From: Helicobacter heilmannii
GTDB lineage: Bacteria > Campylobacterota > Campylobacteria > Campylobacterales > Helicobacteraceae
Direction of reading: 5' to 3'
DNA: 64,000 nt
Assembly: GCF_001283065.1 (NCBI RefSeq)
Contig: NZ_CDMK01000001.1
Span: 568,768-632,767, forward strand
Shown here piece by piece: positions 17,807-27,811 of this stretch. The notes beneath the pieces were generated by a model. The model ran no database searches. It had not been told where the DNA came from and saw only the letters and a program-made list of their open reading frames with translations. Within the stretch, counting starts at the first letter, position 1; each line of letters begins with the position of its first letter. Made by a program: the position numbers and the translations under genes.

Positions 17807-17812
17807 TAAAAT
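17807..17812 (+). promoter_or_regulatory. -10 box for the small Sel1 gene
   Basis: TAAAAT in GTTAAAATGGG, 42 bp before the ATG at 17855, in a strongly AT-rich stretch that contrasts with the flanking DNA. Confidence 0.4.
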
Positions 17813-17854
17813 GGGCTCCTTATATTTGATTTATTAAGAAGTTTGGAGATTTAC

Positions 17855-18256
17855 ATGTGCATGAATCTCATAAAAAATGTGAGTTCATACTTTGAAACTT
17901 TGGCCACACATGCTAGTAAAAATTATCAAAGAACTAGAGAACACTATACACGGGCTGAAAAAAACGCGTGCGCGCTAAAGTACTACAAACTGGGTTTGTT
18001 GTATTTTGATGGCAATTGTGTGGTTCAAGATAGAAAAATCGCGTTTGCGTATTTTCTTAAGGCGGCTAAGCACGGAGAAGCGAGGGCTTATTGCTCTTTG
18101 GGGCTTTTTTATCAATATGGATGTGAAAGACCACAAGACATTGCGAGAGCCAAGAAATGCTTTGAAAAAGGAGCGGCCATGGGAGATGCCTTGGCACAGG
18201 TTGCCCTAGAAAGGATGCTTAGGAAGTCTGCGCGCTATTTGATACAACCTGCGTAG
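17855..18256 (+). CDS. Small Sel1-repeat protein
   Basis: A 133-residue protein with two full Sel1 repeats and a C-terminal half-repeat: ALKYYKLGLLYFDGNCVV, then ARAYCSLGLFYQYGC, then KKCFEKGAAMGDALAQVALE. Sel1 repeats are alpha-alpha units that act as protein-binding scaffolds; Helicobacter uses many (Hcp proteins). There is no clear signal peptide, so it is probably cytoplasmic, unlike secreted Hcps. I start at 17855 because GGAG lies 6 nt before that ATG; the TTG at 17843 overlaps the Shine-Dalgarno. The C-terminus is strikingly like that of the convergent Sel1 gene at 18316-18687, so the two are paralogues. Confidence 0.75.
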   Translation: MCMNLIKNVSSYFETLATHASKNYQRTREHYTRAEKNACALKYYKLGLLYFDGNCVVQDRKIAFAYFLKAAKHGEARAYCSLGLFYQYGCERPQDIARAKKCFEKGAAMGDALAQVALERMLRKSARYLIQPA

Positions 18257-18259
18257 TGT

Positions 18260-18276
18260 GCCACTCTAGGAGTGGC
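18260..18276. terminator. Hairpin between convergent Sel1 genes
   Basis: A perfect 7-bp stem GCCACTC / GAGTGGC with a TAG loop begins 3 bp after the stop of the plus-strand Sel1 gene. It has no strong T-run, so it is a candidate terminator or mRNA end-stabiliser, usable from both sides. Confidence 0.45.
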
Positions 18277-18315
18277 GTTGCCTTTGGTAGATGGGTTGCA
18301 CCACAGCGGGTAAGC

Positions 18316-18687
18316 TCAGTGTTTCTTTCTCATGAGGTGGTTCAGTGCCTCTTGTGCTAGTACATCCCCCATCTCCGCCCCTTTTTGGAAATATTCCTTA
18401 GCCTTAGTGGCATCCTGATGCATGCCATGCCCGTATTGGTAAAGCACTCCTATGGCATGGTATGCCCTCACATCCCCATGGGCGATGGCTTCTTGTAAAC
18501 ACTCGATGCCCTTGACATAGTCCTGCTCCACTCCATGTCCTCGCATATACAAAATCCCCAATCCATAGTGTGCTCTGCTATCTCCCGCCTCTTTTGCTTT
18601 GAGATAGTATTCTATCGCCTTTAGATAATCCTTGTTGTCATGCGCCTCTTTGGCGATCTCAAAATACGAACCCGTGCTGTCTTCCAT
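18316..18687 (-). CDS. Small Sel1-repeat protein
   Basis: A 123-residue protein of three Sel1-type units: AIEYYLKAKEAGDSRAHYGL, then GIECLQEAIAHGDVRAYHAI, then AKEYFQKGAEMGDVLAQEAL. No signal peptide is seen. I choose the ATG at 18687, which has AGGAA about 6 nt upstream and begins just before the helical repeats; the longer frame to 18771 adds a non-repeat basic stretch and remains possible. It is convergent with its paralogue at 17855-18256. Its partners are unknown. A 7-bp inverted repeat (GTGTAAA/TTTACAC, 18774-18790) lies upstream and could be an operator or the end of another transcript. Confidence 0.7.
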   Translation of the reverse strand: MEDSTGSYFEIAKEAHDNKDYLKAIEYYLKAKEAGDSRAHYGLGILYMRGHGVEQDYVKGIECLQEAIAHGDVRAYHAIGVLYQYGHGMHQDATKAKEYFQKGAEMGDVLAQEALNHLMRKKH

Positions 18688-18930
18688 TAGAGTTCCTAGA
18701 TTTGGAATAGAATGGGGGTATTCTAGCAATTTTTTCTTGGTTTTTTGTCCATTTGGGGCTAGCAAGCCCATCGGTGTAAACGATTTACACGCATGCCGAC
18801 AAGGGTTTATTTTGTGTCAAAAAAGGCGCATTAAACCCACAAAAAGCCTTGAGTGCCCAAGCTAAAGCTCTTGGCACATACCCCTAATCTGCCCCCTCTA
18901 TGCTTCTAGGCCCTTGCACGGCTCCCCTTG

Positions 18931-19506
18931 TTACTCTCTTTTCTCTAGTTTGGGCGTTTTGTAAAAGTTGGGCTGGGTATCCTTAGCTTCACTAGGCCAA
19001 TCCTTGCCCTGTTCTTGGATATTCCACTCGGGGTAATCCCCCATCACTTTTTGATAATCTAGCAGACATGCATTTTCTAAGAATTTATAGCTAAGAGAAG
19101 CGTCCGGCACTTCGTGTAAGCCGAGTAAGCCCTTAACCTGTGCCTTAAAATTGTCTTGGTAAATCATGTAAAACTCGATCTTTTTGCCGGATAAAATAGT
19201 GCTATAAAGAAAATACCAAATCCCAAAACTGCGGATGCTAGGCCGTCCTTTCACACCCCCGTCTCTATAAATCTCTAAAGTACTTTTGATCCCACCCTGT
19301 GCCTGTGAACCGCCGATTTTTTTAATGACCCCATCCACGACAATTAAGTACACCCGGGCGACATTCTTAGTCAAAAGGCTTTGGGGTAGGGGGTTGTGGT
19401 TTTCATCTTGCAATTCTTTAAGGTAGTTAAAGTTAAGTTTGGTGTTGTTGGGCACAAGTTCTACATCTGCAATTTTAAACGCTGTTTTGACTTGTAAAAT
19501 GTGCAT
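18931..19506 (-). CDS. Type II restriction endonuclease (likely GATC system)
   Basis: A 191-residue protein starting one base after the stop of a Dam-type methylase gene, which is the classical layout of a type II restriction-modification pair. Segments such as VVDGVIKKIGGSQAQGGIKS, GGVKGRPSIRSFGIWYFLY, KIEFYMIYQDNF and LLDYQKVMGDYPEWNIQEQG resemble endonucleases of Helicobacter and other GATC systems (HP0091-like), as far as I can judge from memory. The GGSQxxGGIKS and EFYxIY segments could belong to the catalytic core. The frame is intact. The partner methylase is frameshifted, so either another methylase protects the DNA or the nuclease is inactive. Confidence 0.6.
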   Translation of the reverse strand: MHILQVKTAFKIADVELVPNNTKLNFNYLKELQDENHNPLPQSLLTKNVARVYLIVVDGVIKKIGGSQAQGGIKSTLEIYRDGGVKGRPSIRSFGIWYFLYSTILSGKKIEFYMIYQDNFKAQVKGLLGLHEVPDASLSYKFLENACLLDYQKVMGDYPEWNIQEQGKDWPSEAKDTQPNFYKTPKLEKRE

Positions 19507-19507
19507 T

Positions 19508-20418
19508 TCACTCCTTAATAATCAAAAGCTCATGGGACTTTTTCACATACCCCGCATCGCCCCGCTCAAGGCGGTTTTTACCCATTCTTGTCTCTCCCTG
19601 CCACATCGTGTATTGCCACGCCAGTTCCACGATTTTAAAATCCTTATACGCCTCTCTTACAAAGGAGCAATCGTTGTAGCTTAAAACAAAAGGTCCCGGA
19701 CGCGCTTTAAGCATTTGGGCGAGTTGGTCGTGCCTAGAGCCGTTGTGGTGTATGGGGAAGTTACGCATGGGATAAATCCCCCTAAACATTTTAGAATCCC
19801 CTTCTAAGAAATAAGGTGGGTCTAGGTAAGCAAGTCATGGGGATAGGCTAGAAGCACCTCCCTAAAGTCCGCACATTGCACGCTCAGCGTGGGTGCGTTG
19901 AAATTTTTTAGCTTGGTTAGGGCGTTGTGGTAGCGTTTCTCTTGGGTATAAATCTTGCTCATCCAGCCTAAAAATCCGGGCCCATAGCTCAAGTTGAAGT
20001 TAAAATAATAATCCCGCGCTAGGGTGAGGGGGTCGAGCACGCATTCTTTTTGATAATGCGCTTTGAGCTCGGTTTTAATAGCATTGTAAATTTCTTGAGT
20101 GGGGCTTAGCGCACGCAAAGACGCATAAAGGCGTTCTTTATCTTGTAAGAGCACTTGCCAAAAATTGACTAGAATATCAAAAATGTCAAAGGTGCGCACC
20201 TCTAAGCCAAGTTCTCTAGCACAGGCAATCTCCACACTCCCCCCGCCCATAAAGGGGCTGATCACTCTTTTTATATTTGTGGGTATGTGCTCCAAGATAA
20301 ACCCCACCGCTAAAGATTTACCCCCACCATAGCGCAAAGGGCTTTTAGTGTAGCGTTTGTAGCGCAACTTTTGGGATTTGAGTTTTTCTAAAAAATGTGA
20401 TTTTTTAAGCTGGTGCAA
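19508..20418 (-). pseudogene. Dam-type DNA adenine methyltransferase, frameshifted
   Basis: A D12-class adenine-N6 methylase broken by a one-base loss. The first piece (20418 to a stop at 19822) has the SAM motif region SPLRYGGGKS and ISPFMGGGSVEIA, and TFDIFDILVNFWQVLL. Reading then shifts: a base missing from a short T run near 19832-19834 puts AYLDPPYFLEGDSKMFRGIY in another frame, which continues to 19508 with NRLERGDAGYVKKSHELLII. DPPY is the catalytic motif IV, so the long first piece alone cannot methylate. The start is a TTG; an in-frame stop lies just upstream of it. Restoring one base would give about 303 residues, normal for Dam. A sequencing error cannot be excluded. Confidence 0.8.
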
Positions 20419-20492
20419 AGTGTGCTACCTAAGTGGATTGCCCCCTCCAACCCCTCCAAAAAGGCAAAAGCAAAAAGGCAAAAAGGCAAGGG

Positions 20493-22154
<1,662 letters not shown>

Positions 22155-22185
22155 TCAAATTTTTAAATGCTTAGGGTTGCTCTTT

Positions 22186-22527
22186 TTAGTGGTTGTGGCA
22201 GCAATTGCCCTCGTGTTTGTGATCGCCCTTGTGATCGTGTCCGTGTCCGTGGCAGCAAGAATCCACAATGCCGAGCACATCTTCAAGTTCTAAAACCATG
22301 AACTCTTTCCCGCCCAAAACGATTTCTGTGCCTTTGTACTTCCCAAATGCCACCACATCGCCCTCTTTGAGGCATTTACAGCCCTCGCTGATTTTGTGGC
22401 TCACGGCTTTCACCACGCCCATTTGGGGTTTTTCCTTAGCATTGTCAGGGATAATAATCCCAGAAGCGGTTTTCTTCTCTTCTTCTAGTCTCTCAACTAG
22501 TACTCTTTCACCTAATGGTTTAAACAT
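22186..22527 (-). CDS. groES: Co-chaperonin GroES with C-terminal metal-binding tail
   Basis: The first ~88 residues are a normal GroES domain ([17 protein letters not shown]..., mobile loop KTASGIIIP, and [19 protein letters not shown]). An extra tail of about 25 residues follows, from [20 protein letters not shown] to the end CCHNH, holding four cysteines and nine histidines. H. pylori HspA carries a comparable tail that binds nickel and bismuth and supports urease and hydrogenase maturation; the tail here differs in spacing but keeps the paired Cys at both ends. GGAGACGC precedes the ATG. It heads the groES-groEL operon behind the CIRCE element. Confidence 0.97.
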   Translation of the reverse strand: MFKPLGERVLVERLEEEKKTASGIIIPDNAKEKPQMGVVKAVSHKISEGCKCLKEGDVVAFGKYKGTEIVLGGKEFMVLELEDVLGIVDSCCHGHGHDHKGDHKHEGNCCHNH

Positions 22528-22550
22528 TGCGTCTCCTCAAGTTACAAAAA

Positions 22551-22577
22551 TTAGCACTTAAAAAATTTAAGTGCCAC
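22551..22577. promoter_or_regulatory. CIRCE operator (HrcA binding site) upstream of groES
   Basis: TTAGCACTT, nine bases, then AAGTGCCAC. This matches the CIRCE consensus TTAGCACTC-N9-GAGTGCTAA, with the right arm imperfect at its end. It lies 24-50 bp upstream of the groES ATG and overlaps the expected transcription start, so HrcA binding would block initiation. Confidence 0.8.
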
Positions 22578-22578
22578 G

Positions 22579-22607
22579 ATTTTAGCAAAAAATTGCGCAT
22601 AAGTCAA
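22579..22607 (-). promoter_or_regulatory. groES-groEL promoter
   Basis: On the minus strand TTGACT and TAAAAT are spaced by 17 bp. This is one of the few promoters in the window with both boxes. The CIRCE element begins 1 bp downstream of the -10 box. Confidence 0.75.
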
Positions 22608-22756
22608 GGCTTAGGACAGGATTAAAATACTTAACTAAATAAACTTTATAGTAAATAGCTAAAGTTATCTATTATTAAAATTGTAAAGTCTTGGACTAAG
22701 TTACCCTGTGTGCGCCTTTAGGCAAAATCAAAGTTACCTATGCTAAATTTTTAAGC

Positions 22757-24412
22757 ATGATCACGCAAGAGTCTTTAGAACAACTCAAGCAAGTTGCCGA
22801 CATTGTGGAAGTTGTGCAAAGCTACATCTCATTAACAAAAGCGGGGAGCAATTACAAGGCGATTTGCCCATTCCATGACGAAAAGACCCCAAGTTTCTTC
22901 GTGAGCCCGCAACACAATTCCTTCCGTTGCTATGGTTGTTTTAAGTCGGGCAACGCCTTTACCTTTATCATGGAATATGAAAAGGTGGATTTCCCCACAG
23001 CGGCGCAAAAATTAGCGGATATGTTTAATGTCCCCCTGCAATTCACCCATGCCCAAGAGCCCATGACAAACACAGGCCTTTTAGACCAGATCGCCCAGTG
23101 CTACCAAGCCCAGCTTGCTAAAACCCCCCATGCTCTTGAATACTTGCACCAAAGGGGGGTAAGCCCTGAAAGTGTGGAGGATTTTTCTTTGGGCTTTTGT
23201 GCATCTGTAAGCGTGCTAGACTACATCCAAGCGCATCGACTAGATACCAAAGCCCTTTTGGAGTTGGGGGTCTTGGGCCAAAACGACTATCAAAAAACCT
23301 TTGTGCGCTTTACCAACCGCTTGATGTTTCCCATCCACAACCCCAATGGTAAGGTGGTGGGCTTTGGGGGGCGGACATTGCAAGAAAACGCACAGGTGGC
23401 AAAGTATATCAACTCCCCCCAAAGCGTGTTGTTCAATAAATCTAAATTGCTCTATGGCTATTTTCAGGCCCGTCAACACATCCTTAAAACTAAGCAACTC
23501 ATTTTAACCGAGGGCTATTTGGATGTGATTTTGCTCCACCAAGCGGGCTTTAAAACGGCAGTGGCGACTTTAGGCACGGCTTTAACCGAGCAGCATTTAC
23601 CCGCTTTGAGTCGGGGCGAGCCCTCCATCATCTTGCTTTATGATGGCGATAAGGCGGGGCGCATAGCGGCATTTAGGGCGAGCTTGCTTTTGGCCAAAGA
23701 GCTAAAAAGCGGGGGCGTGGTGCTTTTGACCCCTCCGCTTGATCCGGCTGACATGGTGCTGCAAAAGCAAATAGACAGTCTACAGGCCATGTTGCAACGC
23801 CCCATCCCCTTCATTGAGTTCGTCTTGCAGGGGCTTACCAAGGATTGCAATTTAAACGACCCCTTGCAAAAAAAGCAAGCCTTCGAGCAGGTCCAAGTTT
23901 TTTTACACAATCTGCCCCCCATGGTGCAAGAAGACTACAAGCCAATGGCAGCCAGCCTACTGCAGACCTCTTTACGCTTTTTTAGCCACCAAAAACCCAA
24001 GTGGCAGCCCGCCCAGCCCCTAGCCCAGCGCCCCATCAGCGACCCTCTAGAAGAGTTGTTGATTAAATACATGGCATTCTACCCCGAATTGCTCGAGCGG
24101 GCGAAAACCTACATCAGCACCCCCCAAGTCTTTAAACACTGTGCTCATGCCTTCACGCTTTTATGCAACACTCAACCCGAAGATGTGCAAATTGCCGCCA
24201 TTAAGTTGGATGAGAGATTGCCGATAGCAACGCCCTATCATAAGGATTTTAAAGCACATTTAATCCTGTTGCTGAAACGCCACTGCGTCATGCAATTAGA
24301 GCAAAGCAAATACATTGCACCCCACCTAGACATCACCCAAAGGCTAGAAATGCTTGCCAAGTGGCGGGAGAAATTACATTTATTGAATCAAGGAGAATTA
24401 ATTCAAGTATGA
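22757..24412 (+). CDS. dnaG: DNA primase
   Basis: DnaG makes RNA primers at the replication fork. The 551-residue protein has the N-terminal zinc finger CPFHDEKTPSFFVSPQHNSF followed by RCYGC (residues about 38-62). The RNA polymerase core shows VVGFGGRTL, and the TOPRIM fold shows LTEGYLDVILLHQAGF and IILLYDGDKAG. The C-terminal helicase-interaction domain is present but, as in other Helicobacter, poorly conserved. There is no strong Shine-Dalgarno before the ATG. Its TGA overlaps the ATG of the next gene (ATGA), implying coupled translation. Divergent from groES. Confidence 0.97.
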   Translation: MITQESLEQLKQVADIVEVVQSYISLTKAGSNYKAICPFHDEKTPSFFVSPQHNSFRCYGCFKSGNAFTFIMEYEKVDFPTAAQKLADMFNVPLQFTHAQEPMTNTGLLDQIAQCYQAQLAKTPHALEYLHQRGVSPESVEDFSLGFCASVSVLDYIQAHRLDTKALLELGVLGQNDYQKTFVRFTNRLMFPIHNPNGKVVGFGGRTLQENAQVAKYINSPQSVLFNKSKLLYGYFQARQHILKTKQLILTEGYLDVILLHQAGFKTAVATLGTALTEQHLPALSRGEPSIILLYDGDKAGRIAAFRASLLLAKELKSGGVVLLTPPLDPADMVLQKQIDSLQAMLQRPIPFIEFVLQGLTKDCNLNDPLQKKQAFEQVQVFLHNLPPMVQEDYKPMAASLLQTSLRFFSHQKPKWQPAQPLAQRPISDPLEELLIKYMAFYPELLERAKTYISTPQVFKHCAHAFTLLCNTQPEDVQIAAIKLDERLPIATPYHKDFKAHLILLLKRHCVMQLEQSKYIAPHLDITQRLEMLAKWREKLHLLNQGELIQV

Positions 24413-25467
24413 GAGCCTTAGCGTTGTTTAGCGGGGGATTGGATAGCTTGTTATCCATGCACCTTGTCGCCTCACAAGGGGTTGAAGTTCTTGCCCTACA
24501 TTTTAACATCGGGTTTGGGGGCAATAAGGACAAGAGAGAATATTTAGAGAAAGCCAGCGCACAAGTGGGCGCAAAGTTGCTTTTATACGACATCCAAGAG
24601 CAGTTTTTTAATGATGTCTTGTTTAGCCCCAAGTATGGCTATGGCAAGTATTTTAACCCATGCATCGATTGCCATGCCAATATGTTTAGACAAGCTTTCT
24701 ATAAGCTCTTAGAGCTCAAGGCGAATTTTGTCATCAGTGGAGAAGTGCTAGGTCAGCGTCCCAAGAGCCAAAGACGCGAAGCACTAGATCAAGTGAAAAA
24801 ATTAGTGCGTGGCTTTGGGGCTGAAAGTTGCTTTGATAGCCTACTAGATAGAAAGGGCGATGATCCTAGCAAACCCAAAACCCTAGACGAGTTGCTGCTA
24901 AGGCCTATGAGCGCACAGCTTTTAGAACCTAGTTTTGCTGAAAAGCAGGGGTGGGTGGATCGCTCCAAACTCTTAGGCGTGCAAGGGCGGGGGCGCAACA
25001 CTCAATTAGAAAAAGTCAAAGAGCTGGGGCTCGAGCACTATGAGAATCCTAGCGGGGGGTGCTTGCTGACCGACTTAGGCGTGAGCCGCAAGCTTAAAGA
25101 TTTACAAGCCCACCGCCAACACACACAGCAGAATATGGTAGTGCAAGACAATGTACTCGTCAAGGTAGGGCGTTACATGGTGGTGGGCAACACTCGTCTG
25201 GTGGTGGCGCGCAATGAACTAGAAAACGCCAAGCTCGAGCCTGTGCACCCCTTGATGGATAAAATTGTCCTGCTAGATTGCAAGGGGCCTTTGGGGCTTG
25301 TGGAGAAGAGAGCGAGTGTAGAGGAGAAAAAGTTAGCCGCCCAAATTGTGCTGAGTTATGCTAGAAGTAAGTGTGAACACTCTTATAGTGTGCAGGTGGG
25401 GGATAAGGCCTTTAACCTTAGCCCTCTTGAGAGAGAAAAGGCGCAGAGCTATTTATTTTTAACTTAA
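24409..25467 (+). CDS. PP-loop ATPase, ThiI/MnmA-like (HP0013 type)
   Basis: A 352-residue protein with the N-terminal PP-loop FSGGLDSLLSMHLVASQG, which adenylates a substrate in tRNA thiolases and relatives. Cysteines in NPCIDCHANMF (about residue 85) and in NPSGGCLLTD (about 225) are spaced as in ThiI/MnmA-like tRNA sulfur-transfer proteins, suggesting a role in tRNA thiolation; this is inference. The C-terminal third (from about 240) resembles the domain seen in other epsilonproteobacterial homologues. I start at 24409, where the ATG overlaps the dnaG stop, rather than 48 bp further up. Same neighbour in H. pylori (HP0012-HP0013). Confidence 0.75.
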   Translation: MRALALFSGGLDSLLSMHLVASQGVEVLALHFNIGFGGNKDKREYLEKASAQVGAKLLLYDIQEQFFNDVLFSPKYGYGKYFNPCIDCHANMFRQAFYKLLELKANFVISGEVLGQRPKSQRREALDQVKKLVRGFGAESCFDSLLDRKGDDPSKPKTLDELLLRPMSAQLLEPSFAEKQGWVDRSKLLGVQGRGRNTQLEKVKELGLEHYENPSGGCLLTDLGVSRKLKDLQAHRQHTQQNMVVQDNVLVKVGRYMVVGNTRLVVARNELENAKLEPVHPLMDKIVLLDCKGPLGLVEKRASVEEKKLAAQIVLSYARSKCEHSYSVQVGDKAFNLSPLEREKAQSYLFLT

Positions 25468-25483
25468 ATCAAAAGGAGAAAAA

Positions 25484-26326
25484 ATGCGAGACTTTATCGG
25501 TTTAGGGGTTGTAGGTAACTTTGCGAGGCATTTAGAGCAGGCGGGCGAAGCGCATAGTTTTATCAACATGAAACACATTGAAAAAGATGCGCCTAAAGGA
25601 CTTTTTCCTTTTTATTTACCCAACGATCCGAGCTATTTGGGGCGTGATTGTATAGACAATGAAGTGATGGTCTTACCCGATGATGTGAGTTTGCGCGCCC
25701 AGGCCGAGCCAGAGATCGCCCTAGAGTGTGAGATCATCTACAACGATAAACACTTGGTAGAGAGCATCACCCCCCACTATTTCATGGCCTTCAACGATGG
25801 TTCGATCCGCAATTTCCCCGCCAAAAGGCTGTCAGCCAAAAAGAATTTTTCTAGGGCTTCTAAGGGCATGGGAACAAAGTTGCCCATCGACCGCTTTGTT
25901 TATGGCGGGGTGTGCAACGACTTCTCCATCGCCTCGTTTTTAACTAGAGAGGGGCAAACCCATGTCTATGGGGAGAACTCCAAACTCGTCAAATACGAGT
26001 ATTTTTACGACAAACTCATGGATTGGATTGTAGAAATATTAAACACCCAAAAAGACACGGGGGTTTTAGAGGACTTGCAAGAACTTTTAAAGACCAACAA
26101 GTACCCCTCCAAACTTTTGATCGCTATTGGGGCCACACCCTATATGCCCTTTGCTCAAGAGCATTTTTTGCAACAGGGCGACACGATCACCATCATCGTC
26201 TATAACCACCGCCGCTACAGCTTTGAGAAGATTTTAGAGATGGTGTCTTCCAACGCTTTGTTAAAAACTTCTTTGGCCGACACCTCCATCGTCCAGCAGA
26301 AGGTGCTGTTAGAGAGTATTGTTTGA
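25484..26326 (+). CDS. DUF5718-type conserved protein, FAH-like
   Basis: A 280-residue soluble protein found in epsilonproteobacteria. The start MRDFIGLGVVGNFARHLEQA and the acidic segment AEPEIALECEIIYND recall the fold of fumarylacetoacetate hydrolase proteins, where Glu/Asp residues bind Mg2+. Later segments are VYGGVCNDFSIASFLTREG and GATPYMPFAQEHFLQQGDTI, the latter like the FAH lid region. No enzyme activity is assigned. AAAGGAG precedes the ATG, 16 bp after the PP-loop gene, so it probably belongs to the dnaG transcript. No signal peptide. Confidence 0.65.
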   Translation: MRDFIGLGVVGNFARHLEQAGEAHSFINMKHIEKDAPKGLFPFYLPNDPSYLGRDCIDNEVMVLPDDVSLRAQAEPEIALECEIIYNDKHLVESITPHYFMAFNDGSIRNFPAKRLSAKKNFSRASKGMGTKLPIDRFVYGGVCNDFSIASFLTREGQTHVYGENSKLVKYEYFYDKLMDWIVEILNTQKDTGVLEDLQELLKTNKYPSKLLIAIGATPYMPFAQEHFLQQGDTITIIVYNHRRYSFEKILEMVSSNALLKTSLADTSIVQQKVLLESIV

Positions 26327-26433
26327 ATCTGTATATCTTTTTTGTGAATAAAATACACAATCCAAAGTTTTTAAAAAATTATTAAGCAATTTGAGCTTAA
26401 AATTGAGTGCAACTTTATTAACAAAGGGTAAAT

Positions 26434-26799
26434 TTGAGACAAAAAAATAACCGCTTAGATTCAAACCACGAATTTGACCAATTGAAGCAAGAATACATGC
26501 GCCAAGAGGTGGCTTACGCCACTTACTTGAGGGAGAGTAAAAAGCAGCTCTATGGGTGCAAGGATGTTTTAGAGCGACACACTTTCTTTGTAAACCGTTG
26601 CCATGCCTACAAGCCTTTGAACGACATTTATATGCGCCTGCGCTCCGTGTCCAAAAAATGTAAAATCGGCATGCAATCCATCCGCGAATCTTTTGAAAAA
26701 TTCCGCCGCACCCACAACAACACCCTAACCTCTATCAAACGCTACGAAAACAAGTTACAACGCATCAAAGAAGGCAAAGCTCCCTCCGATTGGGAATAG
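26434..26799 (+). CDS. Helical hypothetical protein
   Basis: A 121-residue basic protein with no recognised family. The start is a TTG with AAAGGG 7 nt upstream. It is almost entirely predicted helix: a heptad-like first half (FDQLKQEYMRQEVAYATYL) and a Lys/Arg-rich second half (KRYENKLQRIKEG). Two cysteines occur mid-protein. There is no signal peptide or membrane segment. It stands 107 bp after the preceding gene in an AT-rich gap that may hold its own promoter, and its stop nearly touches the convergent selD stop. Confidence 0.6.
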   Translation: MRQKNNRLDSNHEFDQLKQEYMRQEVAYATYLRESKKQLYGCKDVLERHTFFVNRCHAYKPLNDIYMRLRSVSKKCKIGMQSIRESFEKFRRTHNNTLTSIKRYENKLQRIKEGKAPSDWE

Positions 26800-26800
26800 T

Positions 26801-27811
26801 CTAGAGCAGGGCGATCTGCCGCTCCCTAGGCGGCACGCACCGCCCGATAATCTTTGCCCTCACTCCCTCGTTTTGTAATCTTTTCACACACTCTACCCCT
26901 TCTTTTGTATCCATCGCTACCAACAAGCCCCCTGAAGTCTGTGCGTCATAAAAGAGAATATCGGGTAGACTTGTTTGGTTGAGTACGCAATCTTGCAAAG
27001 CCTTTTTGCTTGCCACGCTGCCCCCCGGATACACCCCCTCCTTAGCCAACTCCAACGCCCCTTGCAAAAGCGGGACCTGTGCGCTATTGATCTCAAAAGA
27101 GATTTCAGGGCTTAGCATTTCAGCCAAATGCCCCACGAGCCCAAAGCCCGTAATGTCTGTGCAGGCATGCACACTAAAATTTTGCAAAACCTGCATGGCC
27201 TTTAAATTCAGACACGCCATGCTCTCTATGGCCTCGGGTGCTTCTTGCAACAGCCCCCGCTTTAAAGCGGTGGTGAGAACCCCGCTGCCTAGTGGCTTGG
27301 TTAAGATCAATACATCGCCCACGCGCGCGCCCCGCTTGGGCCATAAAGATTTTTCTACAAGCCCGGTAACACTTAGGCCAAATTTTTGCTCTACATCGCT
27401 TAGACTATGCCCACCCAAAAGCGCACAAGAACACTCGTTCAATTTGTCTAATGCCCCCTGCATGAGGGCCTGCACACTTGCAACACCCACATGCTCTTGA
27501 TCCCACGCAAGGATACTTAGCGCACTGACTGCCCTAGCCCCTTTGGCAAAAATATCGCTTAGGGCATTGGCGGCAGCAATTTGCCCATAGGTGTAAGGAT
27601 CATCGACGACGGGAGGAATCACATCCACGCTCTGCACGAGTGTAGAATCCCCCACTTCGATCGCTCCGCAATCATCGCCATCGCTAAAATCTAAGAGCAC
27701 GCCCTTTAAGCGGGGTTGTTTGAGCTTAGCTGTGATTTGTTTTAGGTCCTCCAGACCCACCTTAGCCGCTCAACCTGCGCAACGCACAAACTGGGTCAAT
27801 CTTTCAGCCAT
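26801..27811 (-). CDS. selD: Selenide, water dikinase, selenocysteine-containing
   Basis: SelD makes selenophosphate, the selenium donor for selenocysteine (Sec) and selenouridine. A frame opened only at the GTG at 27760 gives 319 residues that begin after the active site. Reading from the ATG at 27811 (AAGGAG 5 nt upstream) gives [13 protein letters not shown], an in-frame TGA at 27770-27772, then AAKVGLED. The TGA falls exactly where SelD has its catalytic Cys or Sec, and the essential Lys follows three residues later (E. coli C17/K20). I therefore read it as Sec, for 336 residues. Further motifs: [40 protein letters not shown] and [15 protein letters not shown]. Its start overlaps the cysE stop by 8 bp. 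Confidence 0.93.
27745..27757 (-). promoter_or_regulatory. Candidate bacterial SECIS hairpin in selD
   Basis: Twelve bases after the TGA, the minus strand reads GGTC TGGAG GACC: a 4-bp stem with a G-containing 5-nt loop, extendable through AGGT/ACCT pairing. SelB-dependent Sec insertion needs such a stem-loop just downstream of UGA. Structure judged by eye only. Confidence 0.5.
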
